This document shows, in pieces, positions 51,086 to 61,966 of a stretch of DNA of 64,000 nucleotides. This DNA comes from UBA8337 sp965221415 (GTDB lineage: Bacteria > Pseudomonadota > Alphaproteobacteria > RS24). The position numbers were made by a program, and so were the translations under genes. The stretch lies in NCBI GenBank assembly GCA_965221415.1, contig OZ244887.1:186001-250000 (forward strand), written 5' to 3'. The notes below the pieces were generated by a model. The model was given only the letters and a program-made list of their open reading frames with translations, was not told the origin of the DNA and did not search any database. Every line of letters starts with the position of its first letter. Position 1 is the first letter of the stretch.

Positions 51086-53326
51086 ATGGAAGGCCCGCGC
51101 ACATTGTTGCGTCGTTTGCGTCAAGTTATGGCCAAGGGCGCTGACCGACAAGAACGCTTTGACAAAATTGTTGAGCTGATTGCGACCAGTATGAATACGG
51201 CTGTTTGCTCGTTATATTTGCGCCGTGGCAATAATGTGTTGGAGCTATGCGCCACGGAAGGGCTGAACCGCGAGGCGGTGCATAAAACTGTGCTGCATAT
51301 TGGCGAGGGCTTGGTCGGCGATATTGCTCAGCATAAGCGACCGCTCAATTTGGCCGATGCGCCATCGCATCCGCGTTTTGCGCATCGTCCAGAAACTGGC
51401 GAAGACCCGTTTAAATCTTTTGTAGGCGTGCCTGTATTGCGTGATGGCGGCGTGACGGGTGTCTTGGTCGCCCAGAATATCACCGAACGTAATTTTCTGA
51501 ACGAGGAAGTCGAAGCCTTGCAAACCGTCGCCATGGTGCTGTCGGAAATGCTGGCCGCTGCCAGCGAGGGCGATACGGATGATGCCGAGACGCGCCATCG
51601 CCCCCGCTTGTTTAAGGGGCGTGGTCTCACTGAGGGCTTGGCGATGGGTCATGTCGTGCTGCACGAGCCGCGTGTCGAAGTCACCAAACTCATCAGCGAT
51701 GACCCCGTAGAAGAAGAACGCCGCTTATCGGCGGCGGTTTATAAATTGCGCCGCAATGTCGACGAAATGCTGACCACAGATGATGTCAGCCATGATGGCG
51801 AGCATATGGCGGTGCTGGAAGCCTATCGTATGTTTGCCAATGACCGTGGTTGGTTGCGGCGGATTCAAACGGCTATCGGCACTGGCCTAACAGCAGAGGC
51901 GGCGGTCGAGCGGGTAAATAATGCGATGCGCGCACGCCTTGGCGGTCAGCGCGATGCTTATTTGCGCGAGCGTCTGCACGATTTTGAAGATTTATCCAAT
52001 CGGCTTTTGCGTATTTTGTCAGGACGGGCTGAGTTGGCCTCGCAGGACAAGCTGCCGCGCGATGCGATTTTATTGGCGCGCACCATGGGTCCTGCCGAGT
52101 TGCTCGATTATGACCGCCGCAAATTGCGCGGACTGGTTTTGGAGGATGGGGCTTTGGGCGCACATGTAGCGATTGTGGCGCGTGCGTTAAATATTCCGAT
52201 GCTAGGCGATGTGCGCGGCATTGTAACGGCGGCACTTGAGGGTCAAGAAATTATCGTCAATGTTGACGAGAACGAAGTGCATTTGAACCCCGCCAGCGAT
52301 ATCGTCACTGCCTACGCAGACCTTGTGCGATTGCAAGCGCGTCGATTGCAACGCTATGCGCGTATCAAACACCTACCAGCAGAAACCAAAGATGGGGTTA
52401 AAATCCGCCTCGATAAAAATGCTGGCTTGATGGTTGATGTCGAAAACCTATCGGATAGCGGTGCTGAAAATATCGGTCTGTTTCGCACCGAATTGCAGTT
52501 TATGGTCGCTGCGACCATGCCGCGTCAAGCCGAGCAGGAAGCGGTGTATCGCAAAGTGCTGGACAGTGTCGGGGCGGGCGATGTGATATTTCGCACGATT
52601 GATATTGGCGGCGATAAAATGCTGCCCTATTTGCGCTCTAGTGTCGAAGAAAATCCCGCTATGGGGTGGCGTGCCACGCGTATGTCGCTCGACCGACCCG
52701 GCTTCGTACGCGTGCAGATGCGCGCGCTTTTGCGGGCGGCTGCGGGGCGCAAACTATCCATTATGTTCCCGCTGATTACCACGCTGGACGAGTTTCGTGC
52801 CAGTCGCGATTTGCTCATGCGCGAAAAGCAATGGCTCGAAAGATTCGGCCATGATGTGCCAGACAGTATCGAAATTGGCACGATGTTGGAAGTTCCCGCC
52901 TTAGTGTGGCAATTAGACAAATTATTGCCCGAGCTTGATTTTCTATCGATTGGCACAAATGATTTAATGCAGTTTTTCTTTGCCGCCGACCGAGGCAATC
53001 CATTGACCAGCAATCGCTATGATTTTCTATCTTTGCCCTCTTTGCGCTTGCTCGCGCATGTCCGCGATTTATGCGCCCAGCACAATGTGCCCGTATCGAT
53101 ATGCGGCGAGCTAGGCGGGCGTCCCCTAGAAGCAATGGCACTGCTTGGCCTTGGTTATGAACGCTTTTCGCTTCCGTCAGCTTCGATAGGGCCAGTAAAA
53201 CGTATGGTGCGCTCGGCCCATCAGGCGCAGCTTGGGGCTGCGGTTCACGACTTATTGCAGCAAGCCCCTGCCGATATGCGCGTCGCCATGCAGCAAATCG
53301 CAGATGCGCAAGCTGTGAAGTTGTGA
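51086..53326 (+). CDS. ptsP: Phosphoenolpyruvate-protein phosphotransferase PtsP (EI-Ntr)
   Basis: EI-Ntr starts the nitrogen-related phosphotransfer chain by taking phosphate from PEP, then passing it to NPr. The 746-residue protein starts at 51086. It has an N-terminal GAF sensor domain to about residue 150, the phosphoaccepting histidine in GAHVAIVARAL near 360, and the PEP-binding barrel with ENPAMGWRATR and the CGELGGRP cysteine. An ATG at 51005 is further up but inside lysC. Confidence 0.94.
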   Translation: MEGPRTLLRRLRQVMAKGADRQERFDKIVELIATSMNTAVCSLYLRRGNNVLELCATEGLNREAVHKTVLHIGEGLVGDIAQHKRPLNLADAPSHPRFAHRPETGEDPFKSFVGVPVLRDGGVTGVLVAQNITERNFLNEEVEALQTVAMVLSEMLAAASEGDTDDAETRHRPRLFKGRGLTEGLAMGHVVLHEPRVEVTKLISDDPVEEERRLSAAVYKLRRNVDEMLTTDDVSHDGEHMAVLEAYRMFANDRGWLRRIQTAIGTGLTAEAAVERVNNAMRARLGGQRDAYLRERLHDFEDLSNRLLRILSGRAELASQDKLPRDAILLARTMGPAELLDYDRRKLRGLVLEDGALGAHVAIVARALNIPMLGDVRGIVTAALEGQEIIVNVDENEVHLNPASDIVTAYADLVRLQARRLQRYARIKHLPAETKDGVKIRLDKNAGLMVDVENLSDSGAENIGLFRTELQFMVAATMPRQAEQEAVYRKVLDSVGAGDVIFRTIDIGGDKMLPYLRSSVEENPAMGWRATRMSLDRPGFVRVQMRALLRAAAGRKLSIMFPLITTLDEFRASRDLLMREKQWLERFGHDVPDSIEIGTMLEVPALVWQLDKLLPELDFLSIGTNDLMQFFFAADRGNPLTSNRYDFLSLPSLRLLAHVRDLCAQHNVPVSICGELGGRPLEAMALLGLGYERFSLPSASIGPVKRMVRSAHQAQLGAAVHDLLQQAPADMRVAMQQIADAQAVKL

Positions 53327-53356
53327 TAGTGGTGAATGAGAAAATAGGTGAGGCAA

Positions 53357-54193
53357 ATGGCCGATTCTGAGAATCAGAGTGAGAAAGCAGATATTGGGTC
53401 TGAATTGCGCGCAGCACGCGAGGCAAGCGGCGCGCGCATTGAGGATATTGCAGCTATCTTGCGCATCCGCAGCGACCATTTATTAGCACTCGAAGAAGAT
53501 GACTATGACCGCTTGCCCGGCAGCGTTTATGCTATCGGCTTTATTCGTACCTATGCCACGCATCTCAATATTAATGCGGCTGAACTGATTGGCCGCTACA
53601 AGGCGACGGTGATGGCACCGCAGCTGAGCGAACAAGTGCCTGAGTCGCAAATGGAAGTCGATTCCGTGCCAGCAGCGGTAAAAATCGCCATTATTGTGGC
53701 CGCCATATTGCTTATTTATCTCATGTGGCTGATGGCTGGTGGCGCGCGCGGACCTGAAACCTCTGGCGGCACAAAGGCACCAGAAAGCCCGAACATTGTG
53801 CGTGATACACCCCCCGTTGAACCACCCGCGCCTGCTCCAACGGCGATAATCCGCCCTGTTCCTGATGCCGCAACAGTGCCGCCACCTGCCATTCAGGTGC
53901 AACCGACTGTGGAGCTTGAGCCAGTCATACGCCGCACTGTTGGTATTCGTGCGACGCGGCGGACATGGATGCGGATTGAAAATAGCGAAGGCCAAGTGCT
54001 GTTCTCGAGCATTATTCGCGCCAATGAAACTTTCGAGCTTAGCGACGACGCACCCTATACTTTGGCGACACGCGATGCGGGCGCGTTGGCCTTTTTCATC
54101 GATGATGAAACCGTCACCAATGTTGGTCGCCGAGGCCAGATTCTGACCGCCCGTCAAATTGAGCGTAGTGCCATTTTAGCGACCAACCCCTAG
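53357..54193 (+). CDS. RodZ-like helix-turn-helix membrane protein (DUF4115)
   Basis: This 278-residue protein has an N-terminal Xre-type HTH at about 12-70 (GSELRAAREASGARIEDIAAIL). A membrane span lies near 112-131, followed by a proline-rich linker and a C-terminal DUF4115 domain. RodZ is a cytoskeletal cell-shape protein that binds MreB; this relative fits the alphaproteobacterial members next to ptsP and ispG. The ATG at 53357 has GGTGAGGC upstream. It precedes ispG. Confidence 0.87.
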   Translation: MADSENQSEKADIGSELRAAREASGARIEDIAAILRIRSDHLLALEEDDYDRLPGSVYAIGFIRTYATHLNINAAELIGRYKATVMAPQLSEQVPESQMEVDSVPAAVKIAIIVAAILLIYLMWLMAGGARGPETSGGTKAPESPNIVRDTPPVEPPAPAPTAIIRPVPDAATVPPPAIQVQPTVELEPVIRRTVGIRATRRTWMRIENSEGQVLFSSIIRANETFELSDDAPYTLATRDAGALAFFIDDETVTNVGRRGQILTARQIERSAILATNP

Positions 54194-54203
54194 CGAGGCA
54201 GTG

Positions 54204-55328
54204 ATGCTGCGACCATGGCGACATATTGAACGGCGCGTTTCGCGCCAGATTATGGTGGGGGATATCCCCGTCGGAGGCGACGCGCCGATTGCGGTGCAGT
54301 CGATGACCAATACGCTGACATCTGACGCAGCGGCCACTATCGCCCAAATCAAACAGCTGGAAGCGGCAGGGGTCGATATTGTGCGCGTATCATGCCCAGA
54401 TGAAGCCTCGACGAAAGCCTTGAAAGAAATCGTCGCGGCGGTATCTGTGCCGATTGTGGCCGATATCCATTTTCATTATAAACGCGCGATTGAAGCGGCA
54501 GAGGCGGGCGCGGCCTGCTTGCGGATTAATCCGGGCAATATCGGCGATGCGTCACGCGTTGCCGATGTCATCGCCGCCGCACGGGCGCACAACTGCGCCA
54601 TCCGAATTGGCGTTAATGCAGGGTCGTTGGAAAAGAATTTGCTCGATAAATATGGCGAGCCATGCCCCGAAGCGATGGTCGAAAGCGCGCTTTACCATGT
54701 CGGCCTGCTCGAAGCGCATGACTTTTACGATTATAAAATCAGCGTCAAAGCGTCGGATGTTTTTATGTCTGTTGCCGCCTATCAACAACTCGCCGAAGCG
54801 GTCGACTGTCCGTTGCATATCGGCATTACCGAAGCTGGCGGGCTGATATCAGGCACGGTGAAGTCGTCGATTGGCTTGGGCAATCTTTTATGGTCGGGCA
54901 TTGGCGATACCATCCGCGTGTCCCTATCATCTGACCCCGTTGATGAAGTAAAGATTGGCTTTGAAATGCTGAAAAGTTTGGGATTGCGCCATCGCGGTGT
55001 GACGATTATTTCGTGTCCGTCTTGTGCGCGTCAGGGGTTTAATGTCATCGACACCGTGCGCGAATTGGAAACGCGATTGGCGCATATTGCCGAGCCGATT
55101 ACGCTGTCGATTATCGGCTGCGTGGTCAATGGCCCCGGCGAAGCACGCGAGACTGATATTGGTTTTACCGGCGGTGGCAATGAGGATGGCATGGTTTATC
55201 TGGCCGGCCAGCCCGACCACAAAAAACCTCATAATGAAATGGTCGACCATTTAGTTGCGTTGGTTGAGGACAAAGCCAAGGAAATCGCCAAAGAAAAAGT
55301 TGAGGGAAAAGCCCATGTTGCCCGTTGA
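54204..55328 (+). CDS. ispG: 4-hydroxy-3-methylbut-2-enyl diphosphate synthase IspG
   Basis: IspG is the 4Fe-4S enzyme of the MEP isoprenoid pathway. In 374 residues it has a TIM barrel and the cluster-binding cysteines in SCPSCARQG and GCVVNGPGE. The ATG at 54204 has GAGG at proper spacing, and a GTG lies 3 nt upstream. prfA starts inside its last codons. Its product feeds ubiquinone side-chain and peptidoglycan carrier synthesis. Confidence 0.96.
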   Translation: MLRPWRHIERRVSRQIMVGDIPVGGDAPIAVQSMTNTLTSDAAATIAQIKQLEAAGVDIVRVSCPDEASTKALKEIVAAVSVPIVADIHFHYKRAIEAAEAGAACLRINPGNIGDASRVADVIAAARAHNCAIRIGVNAGSLEKNLLDKYGEPCPEAMVESALYHVGLLEAHDFYDYKISVKASDVFMSVAAYQQLAEAVDCPLHIGITEAGGLISGTVKSSIGLGNLLWSGIGDTIRVSLSSDPVDEVKIGFEMLKSLGLRHRGVTIISCPSCARQGFNVIDTVRELETRLAHIAEPITLSIIGCVVNGPGEARETDIGFTGGGNEDGMVYLAGQPDHKKPHNEMVDHLVALVEDKAKEIAKEKVEGKAHVAR

Positions 55329-56385
55329 GCGTCTGGATGCGATTTTGCTGCGTGCGGAAGCCTTGCAAGACGAAATGAATGGCGCGGTGGCACCTGACCG
55401 TTTTGTCGAATTGTCAAAAGAATATGCTGAGATTGACCCGCTTGCGACGGCCACGCGTGCCTATCGTGCGACGCTCGCTGAGTGCCAAGATTTGCTGACC
55501 ATGGTCGCGGGCGATGATGCGGAAATGGCCGAGATGGCGCAGTCGGAATTGGACGGGGTGCAGGCGCGGCTATCTGACATGGAACGCGCGTTAGAGGTTT
55601 TGCTGCTGCCCAAAGATAGCGCCGATGAATTGAACGTTATTGTCGAGTTACGCGCTGGCACGGGCGGCGACGAGGCGGCTTTATTTGCGGGTGATTTATT
55701 GCGCATGTATGTGCGCTATGCCGATTTACAAGGCTGGAAGTCCGAGATTATCAGCCAGTCCGATGGCGAGAAAGGCGGCTACAAAGAAGTCGTCATGGCT
55801 ATTCGGGGCAAGGGGGTGTTCGCCCGTTTGAAATTCGAAAGCGGCGTCCACCGCGTCCAACGCGTCCCCGAAACCGAAAGCGGCGGGCGCATTCACACCT
55901 CCGCCGCGACGGTGGCGGTGCTGCCCGAACCAGAAGAAGTCGATGTCAAAATTGAGGAAAAAGATTTGCGCGTTGATGTGTTCCGCGCATCTGGCCCCGG
56001 CGGTCAGTCGGTCAACACAACCGATAGCGCGGTGCGCATCACGCATCTGCCAACGGGCATTACCGTGTCGCAGCAAGACGAGAAATCGCAGCACAAAAAC
56101 CGCGCCAAGGCGATGCAGGTTTTGCGCGCGCGGCTGTTCGAAGCCGAACGCGAGCGCGCCGATAGCGAACGCGCCGCCAATCGCAAATCGCAAGTCGGCA
56201 GTGGCGACCGTTCCGAACGCATCCGTACTTACAATTTTCCGCAAGGCCGCGTCACTGACCATCGCATAAATCTGACCTTGCATAAGCTCGAAAAAATTCT
56301 GGCCGGTGATGAACTCGACGAAATGGTCGAAGCGCTTATCCGCGAAGACCAAGCGCAGCGTCTTGCGACGGTTGATGACGCGTAA
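55315..56385 (+). CDS. prfA: Peptide chain release factor 1
   Basis: RF1 ends translation at UAA and UAG codons. The 356-residue protein has the codon-reading tripeptide PET at 185-187 (RVPETESGG) and the catalytic GGQ at 229-231. The start at 55315 lies inside ispG's last codons (14-nt overlap). prmC, which methylates the GGQ glutamine, overlaps its end, a conserved pairing. Confidence 0.97.
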   Translation: MLPVERLDAILLRAEALQDEMNGAVAPDRFVELSKEYAEIDPLATATRAYRATLAECQDLLTMVAGDDAEMAEMAQSELDGVQARLSDMERALEVLLLPKDSADELNVIVELRAGTGGDEAALFAGDLLRMYVRYADLQGWKSEIISQSDGEKGGYKEVVMAIRGKGVFARLKFESGVHRVQRVPETESGGRIHTSAATVAVLPEPEEVDVKIEEKDLRVDVFRASGPGGQSVNTTDSAVRITHLPTGITVSQQDEKSQHKNRAKAMQVLRARLFEAERERADSERAANRKSQVGSGDRSERIRTYNFPQGRVTDHRINLTLHKLEKILAGDELDEMVEALIREDQAQRLATVDDA

Positions 56386-57232
56386 CCGACAAACAATCTC
56401 GGAAGCCCAGCGCGATTTGACGCGGGCGTTTAAGGCGGCAGGCATTGAGACCCCCGCCTTGGATGCGCGTATTTTGCTCGCAGCGGTTGCAGGACTCAAA
56501 CCGACCGCGATGGCTTTATCGGGCGAGCAAGTTTTGACGACACCCCAAGCCGACCAGTTGGCGACGTTTAAAGCGGCGCGTCTTACCCATAAGCCAATAT
56601 CGAAGATTCTCGGCAAGCGGGCGTTTTGGAAAAAGGAGTTTATCGTCAACGCGCATGTGCTCGACCCGCGCGCCGATAGCGAGGCACTTATCGAGCAAGC
56701 GCTTCAGCGTTTACCCGATGGGCAGCCGATGGATATTCTGGATTTAGGAACGGGGTCGGGCTGCTTGCTGCTGAGCCTCATGGCAGAAAGACCGATGCTG
56801 AAAGGCATCGGCGCTGATATCAGCCCCGATGCTCTAAAGGTTGCGCATGACAATCATCTTGCGCTGGGGATTGGCACACGCGCGGCGTTTGTCGAAAGCG
56901 ATTGGTTCAGTCGCATTGAGGGGCGTTTTGATATGATTATCGCCAACCCGCCGTATATTTCAGATGCCGAAATGCGCACGCTAGATGAGGCTGTCGCCGC
57001 GCATGACCCGTATTTGGCCTTGCATGGTGGCACGGATGGGCTTGACGCATATCGCGCGATTATGCAGCAGATTGCAGATTTTCTGCACCCTTCAGGGTGG
57101 CTTATTTTTGAGATTGGCGCGCAGCAATCCGCCGCGGTGCTTGGCTTAATGGCGGCGGCGGGGCTTGGCAAAACCAGCGTGCATCAAGATTTAGCAGGGC
57201 GCGACCGTGTGGTGTGCGGGCAGCTATTGTAA
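56375..57232 (+). CDS. prmC: Release factor glutamine methyltransferase
   Basis: PrmC methylates the GGQ glutamine of release factors. The 285-residue protein has the SAM-binding DLGTGSG at 123-129 and the glutamine-methylating NPPY motif at 191-194. The ATG overlaps the prfA stop by 11 nt. The usual PRPDTE before the SAM region here reads DPRADSE. A 221-bp non-coding region follows it. Confidence 0.95.
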   Translation: MTRNRQTISEAQRDLTRAFKAAGIETPALDARILLAAVAGLKPTAMALSGEQVLTTPQADQLATFKAARLTHKPISKILGKRAFWKKEFIVNAHVLDPRADSEALIEQALQRLPDGQPMDILDLGTGSGCLLLSLMAERPMLKGIGADISPDALKVAHDNHLALGIGTRAAFVESDWFSRIEGRFDMIIANPPYISDAEMRTLDEAVAAHDPYLALHGGTDGLDAYRAIMQQIADFLHPSGWLIFEIGAQQSAAVLGLMAAAGLGKTSVHQDLAGRDRVVCGQLL

Positions 57233-57262
57233 AAATATATTTCATAAAACGAAAAAAGGGGT

Positions 57263-57291
57263 TTGCATTACAGCGCACAAACGGCTAGGTT
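57263..57291 (+). promoter_or_regulatory. Predicted promoter in the prmC-DUF4167 spacer
   Basis: TTGCAT (57263-57268) and TAGGTT (57286-57291) are separated by 17 bp. If used, the DUF4167 message has a leader of about 155 nt. The inverted repeat TTTCCA-GAT-TGGAAA at 57375-57389 lies in that leader. Confidence 0.4.
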
Positions 57292-57453
57292 TCGTTTGGT
57301 TTTGAAGCCCAGAATAAATATACGGGGTTCAGACAGTTTCCTGCAAAGCTTGATATTGTCAAAACGCGCAGGTCTTTCCAGATTGGAAAATAGAACTTTC
57401 AGCAACGGCTCGCTATGCATTGAGCCCCTTTGAATTGATACGGATTATATAAA

Positions 57454-57960
57454 ATGAAACGGTCTCGTGGGCGCGGACGTCGCCAGCAAAATCCCGTTAA
57501 TCGCAGCTATGATAGCAATGGCCCTGATGTGCGCGTGCGTGGTAACGCCAGTCAGGTCTATGAAAAATATCAGACGCTCGCGCGCGACGCTATGTCATCG
57601 GGCGACCGCGTGATGGCGGAAAACTATCAGCAACATGCCGAGCATTATTATCGCATTATGTTAAGCCTTCAGCCGCCTCCAAGCGAGGCGGATAAACCCA
57701 CCGCCACCCCCAATGAGGCCGCCAAAGATGGCAATGTGGTAAATGGCGATGCGCCACAAAGCGATACAAGCGACAATAATGAGCCTTTGGTGCTGAACGT
57801 CGCGAACGAGTCAGCTGAGAGCGAAAAAGAAAACGAAAAATCTGCGAAGCCCTCACGTCGTCGCGGCCCATTGCGCCAAAAGCGCGAAGATAATGAGTCA
57901 AACGGTGTCGACGCGGAAGCATCTTCTTCATCAGAAGACTCCGCACCCTCAGCAGAATAA
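57454..57960 (+). CDS. DUF4167 domain-containing protein
   Basis: This 168-residue protein begins MKRSRGRGRRQQNPVNRSYDSNGPDVRVRG, then has a helical region GNASQVYEKYQTLARDAMSSGDRVMAENYQQHAEHYYRIM, the DUF4167 domain found in Alphaproteobacteria. The rest is a long, low-complexity acidic and serine-rich tail ending in SSSEDSAPSAE. The very basic start suggests nucleic acid binding. Function is unknown to me. It is convergent with the M23 peptidase, with 7 bp between stops. Confidence 0.88.
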   Translation: MKRSRGRGRRQQNPVNRSYDSNGPDVRVRGNASQVYEKYQTLARDAMSSGDRVMAENYQQHAEHYYRIMLSLQPPPSEADKPTATPNEAAKDGNVVNGDAPQSDTSDNNEPLVLNVANESAESEKENEKSAKPSRRRGPLRQKREDNESNGVDAEASSSSEDSAPSAE

Positions 57961-57967
57961 ATAGAAC

Positions 57968-59389
57968 TTAAGGGTTAAGTGCTGCGCGGCGGCGCGGTAG
58001 CGATTGCAGCGAATTGCCACTGGTAGCAAGCGCGCTGACTTTTTGCGCCACGCTGTTTTGGGTTTGTGCGAGTTTTCGCTTGGCCGAGGCGTTCAGATTG
58101 CGCTGCGGCGGGACTTCGAGATTGCGCGGATTAATCGGCTTTTTATAATGCAGCACTTCGTAATGTAAATGCGGGCCGGTCGCCAGACCCGTGCGCCCGA
58201 CATAGCCGATGATTTGCCCTTGTGTGACGCGGCTGCCTTTTTTGAGGCGGCGGGCGAATTTACTCATATGTGCATAGGCGGTGGCGTATCCATTGCGATG
58301 TTTGATGCGAATATATTTGCCATAATCGCCATAAGTGCCGATGGCGGTGATGGTACCATTGCCAGCGGCGTAAATCGGTGTGCCTTTGGGCGCGGCAAAA
58401 TCAAGCCCGCGATGCAATCGCGTATAGCCCAAAATAGGATGGCGGCGCATACCAAAGCGCGATGATAAGCGCGCCCCATCGACGGGTGTTTTCATCAGCA
58501 AACGCTGTACGCTATTGCCTGCCTCGTCGTAAAATCCGAAGCTGCCATCGTCATGCGCCATGCGCCAATAAGCATATCGTTTGCCGCGATTGGTCAGGGC
58601 GGCAAAGACGATATCGCCTTCTTCGGCTAGCTGACTGTTTTCATCAAAGCGGCGTGTGTAAAGCACTTCGAGATGGTCGCCATCGCGAATGTCGCGTTGA
58701 AAATCAATGGTGAAAGAAAATAATCGGATTAATTCGACAACCAGATTGGGCGACATGCCGCTGCCGCGTGCGGCTTCATAAACCGAACTGGTGACGAGAT
58801 TATCGGCAAGAAAATGCCGTGTGATAAGCGGGCGGTCTTGTTTGATAACATCGAATTGCATATGCCCCATGCGGCGCACAATCACGCGTTGGCGTGGCTC
58901 AGGAATAAAATCGAAGCCAGCAAAACGCCCTGCGTGTTCTTCGGTATTCTGGCCGGCGGGCCATTCGCGAAACAGACGCACTTTTTGTCCGGGCTTTAAG
59001 CGACGCACGTCGAATACGGGGCGTAATTCGTCGAGGGCTGCGTCTGCTTCGACGGCATCGACATTGGCGCGTGCGAGCAATGCAGCAAGCGTATCGCCTG
59101 CCGTTATTTCATCGCTTTGATAGCGCCGTTGCATCGGCTCTAGTCCTGCCCATTGTGCGGCCAAGATAGGGTCGGACGGAGCAGGCTTGGCGCTCAAATC
59201 GGGTTGTTCGATATCGGGCACCAGCATGGCGGACGCTGCCCAGCTTATCAGCACGCCCATAATGACGACCGCTATGGTGAAACGAAGGCGTGCGCGTTTG
59301 CGGCGTTGTTGTGACGCAAGGCGGTCTTCAACGGAGGCATAATTATGCGCCGTTGCGACGGGTTCGGCGGGGTTTGTTGTATCGTTCAT
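57968..59389 (-). CDS. M23-family peptidase, membrane-anchored (murein endopeptidase type)
   Basis: This 473-residue protein (from the ATG at 59389) has a cytoplasmic N-terminus, one membrane anchor at about 36-56, then an OapA/LysM-like region. A C-terminal LytM domain follows with the metal ligands in HRGLDFAAP and the late GPHLHYEV. M23 endopeptidases cut peptidoglycan cross-links or activate amidases in cell division. An upstream ATG at 59416 (nine residues) or one at 59518 is possible. It is divergent from the rRNA operon, and its start is about 100 bp from the rrn promoter. Confidence 0.88.
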   Translation of the reverse strand: MNDTTNPAEPVATAHNYASVEDRLASQQRRKRARLRFTIAVVIMGVLISWAASAMLVPDIEQPDLSAKPAPSDPILAAQWAGLEPMQRRYQSDEITAGDTLAALLARANVDAVEADAALDELRPVFDVRRLKPGQKVRLFREWPAGQNTEEHAGRFAGFDFIPEPRQRVIVRRMGHMQFDVIKQDRPLITRHFLADNLVTSSVYEAARGSGMSPNLVVELIRLFSFTIDFQRDIRDGDHLEVLYTRRFDENSQLAEEGDIVFAALTNRGKRYAYWRMAHDDGSFGFYDEAGNSVQRLLMKTPVDGARLSSRFGMRRHPILGYTRLHRGLDFAAPKGTPIYAAGNGTITAIGTYGDYGKYIRIKHRNGYATAYAHMSKFARRLKKGSRVTQGQIIGYVGRTGLATGPHLHYEVLHYKKPINPRNLEVPPQRNLNASAKRKLAQTQNSVAQKVSALATSGNSLQSLPRRRAALNP

Positions 59390-59486
59390 ATGCCCCGAAA
59401 ATGGCTTGCGCCGCATGTTTTTGTCAAGTTTTGGTTGAGGCCAAAGCGCAAAAGCGGTTTTTTTACCCATTTTTTTAAAAAAGCCT

Positions 59487-59515
59487 TTGACAGGCTTGGC
59501 GTCGCGCCCTATACC
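59487..59515 (+). promoter_or_regulatory. rRNA operon promoter
   Basis: A perfect TTGACA (59487-59492) and TATACC (59510-59515) with a 17-bp spacer precede 16S by about 440 bp. An ACCCAC/GTGGGT inverted repeat (59513-59518 with 59531-59536) overlaps the -10 and start region, where it might bind a regulator. Confidence 0.65.
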
Positions 59516-59695
59516 CACACGAGTTCTGACGTGGGTGTATCAGTAACCCCGACAGGCGCGCTTGGTTTATGGGTGCGGATTAAATACTGATCCTCAAAGA
59601 GGTTGGAAACACGTCGAGCCATGGTGGCTTCACCGCCCAAATGGTACGAGGTGTTTTTCGCTTCACGAGGGCTCAAGACGGTAACGTTCACGAGC

Positions 59696-59707
59696 TGCTG
59701 TTTGACA
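59696..59707 (+). promoter_or_regulatory. boxA antitermination element of the rrn leader
   Basis: TGCTGTTTGACA resembles the E. coli rrn boxA (TGCTCTTTAACA) with a few changes. It sits directly before the processing stem, as in E. coli, and a near copy occurs before 23S at 62701. NusB/NusE binding to this RNA is inferred. Confidence 0.65.
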
Positions 59708-59715
59708 TTGTAGAT

Positions 59716-59739
59716 ATTGAAAGAGAAACGTGGACGGCG
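59716..59739 (+). other. Left arm of the 16S processing stem
   Basis: ATTGAAAGAGAAACG (59716-59730) and GACGGCG (59733-59739) are the exact reverse complement of 61572-61586 and 61563-61569 in the spacer, separated by a 2-nt mismatch. The long helix closing on the 16S ends is the expected RNase III substrate. Confidence 0.9.
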
Positions 59740-59958
59740 GTGTCCTGGCGTGTCGATAGGCTTTATTTATTTGAAGCTCTATCGGCGACAAGACAGCAAT
59801 CATCCTTGATTGCTAAACGTTATGTTTACGTTTCTTCCACTCCTATGTATCCGCGTCGATTTATCGGCAGGGGTATGTAGTGAAGTGGGAACTCGTTAAT
59901 ACGCATCATATCGTATGATATGGTTTGAACGTTTAGTAATGTGATGAATGCGAGAATC

Positions 59959-61460
<1,502 letters not shown>

Positions 61461-61521
61461 ATTTCCCTTGAAGATGCCTGACAAATAAGTCAGACCATCC
61501 ATCGGAAATCTTAAGAACATA

Positions 61522-61544
61522 GACTGCTGGTTCGCCAGACAGTC
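61522..61544 (+). other. Spacer hairpin with a TTCG tetraloop
   Basis: GACTG-CTGG pairs with CCAG-CAGTC, with one bulged A, around TTCG, nine base pairs, in the region between 16S and tRNA-Ile. It precedes an A-tract, not a T-tract, so it is not a plus-strand terminator. Confidence 0.75.
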
Positions 61545-61562
61545 AAAAAACAAGCGGGATGT

Positions 61563-61586
61563 CGCCGTCTTCGTTTCTCTTTCAAT
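61563..61586 (+). other. Right arm of the 16S processing stem
   Basis: CGCCGTC (61563-61569) and CGTTTCTCTTTCAAT (61572-61586) pair with 59733-59739 and 59716-59730. It lies 26 bp before tRNA-Ile. Confidence 0.9.
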
Positions 61587-61611
61587 CGGATGAGCATCTG
61601 CCATTGCAAAA

Positions 61612-61688
<77 letters not shown>

Positions 61689-61728
61689 TGCACGGTAACT
61701 GGCCAAGCTGCGGTAGTGTAAAATTTAA

Positions 61729-61804
61729 GGGGGCATAGCTCAGTTGGGAGAGCGATTGCTTTGCAAGCAATAGGTCGTCGGTTCGATCCCGTCTGCCTCC
61801 ACCA
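61729..61804 (+). tRNA. tRNA-Ala (TGC)
   Basis: This 76-nt cloverleaf 40 bp after tRNA-Ile has acceptor GGGGGCA pairing with TGCCTCC, one G-T pair, and encoded CCA. The anticodon loop TTTGCAA gives TGC. It is the second spacer tRNA. Confidence 0.98.
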
Positions 61805-61966
61805 ACTACTCTTTCATATCCGATAATATCTACAATCTCAGACTATAATCTCAAAAAATATCATCTATTTATTTACCCCCATCTGAATCTGGCAGGTCTT
61901 GCTTTATTGCGGTCTAACGGCTAAGAGAATGTTAAAATAATTTCTGTAACTTGAAACGGTGAAGCA

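Larger units (their letters stand above)
59390..59958. other. rrn promoter and 16S leader region, no protein gene
   Basis: This 569-bp stretch lies between the M23 peptidase start and 16S rRNA. It holds the rrn promoter, a boxA element and the left arm of the 16S processing stem. The hairpin ATCATA-TCG-TATGAT lies near its end. Small ORFs on both strands overlap these RNA elements and are not credible genes. Confidence 0.75.

Noticed and set aside
59509..59880. Small frames on both strands in the rrn leader
   Set aside because: They overlap the promoter, boxA and the 16S processing stem, which account for the sequence.
61522..61550. Spacer hairpin as an intrinsic terminator after 16S
   Set aside because: It is followed by A residues on the plus strand, not T, so it would not stop the rrn transcript.
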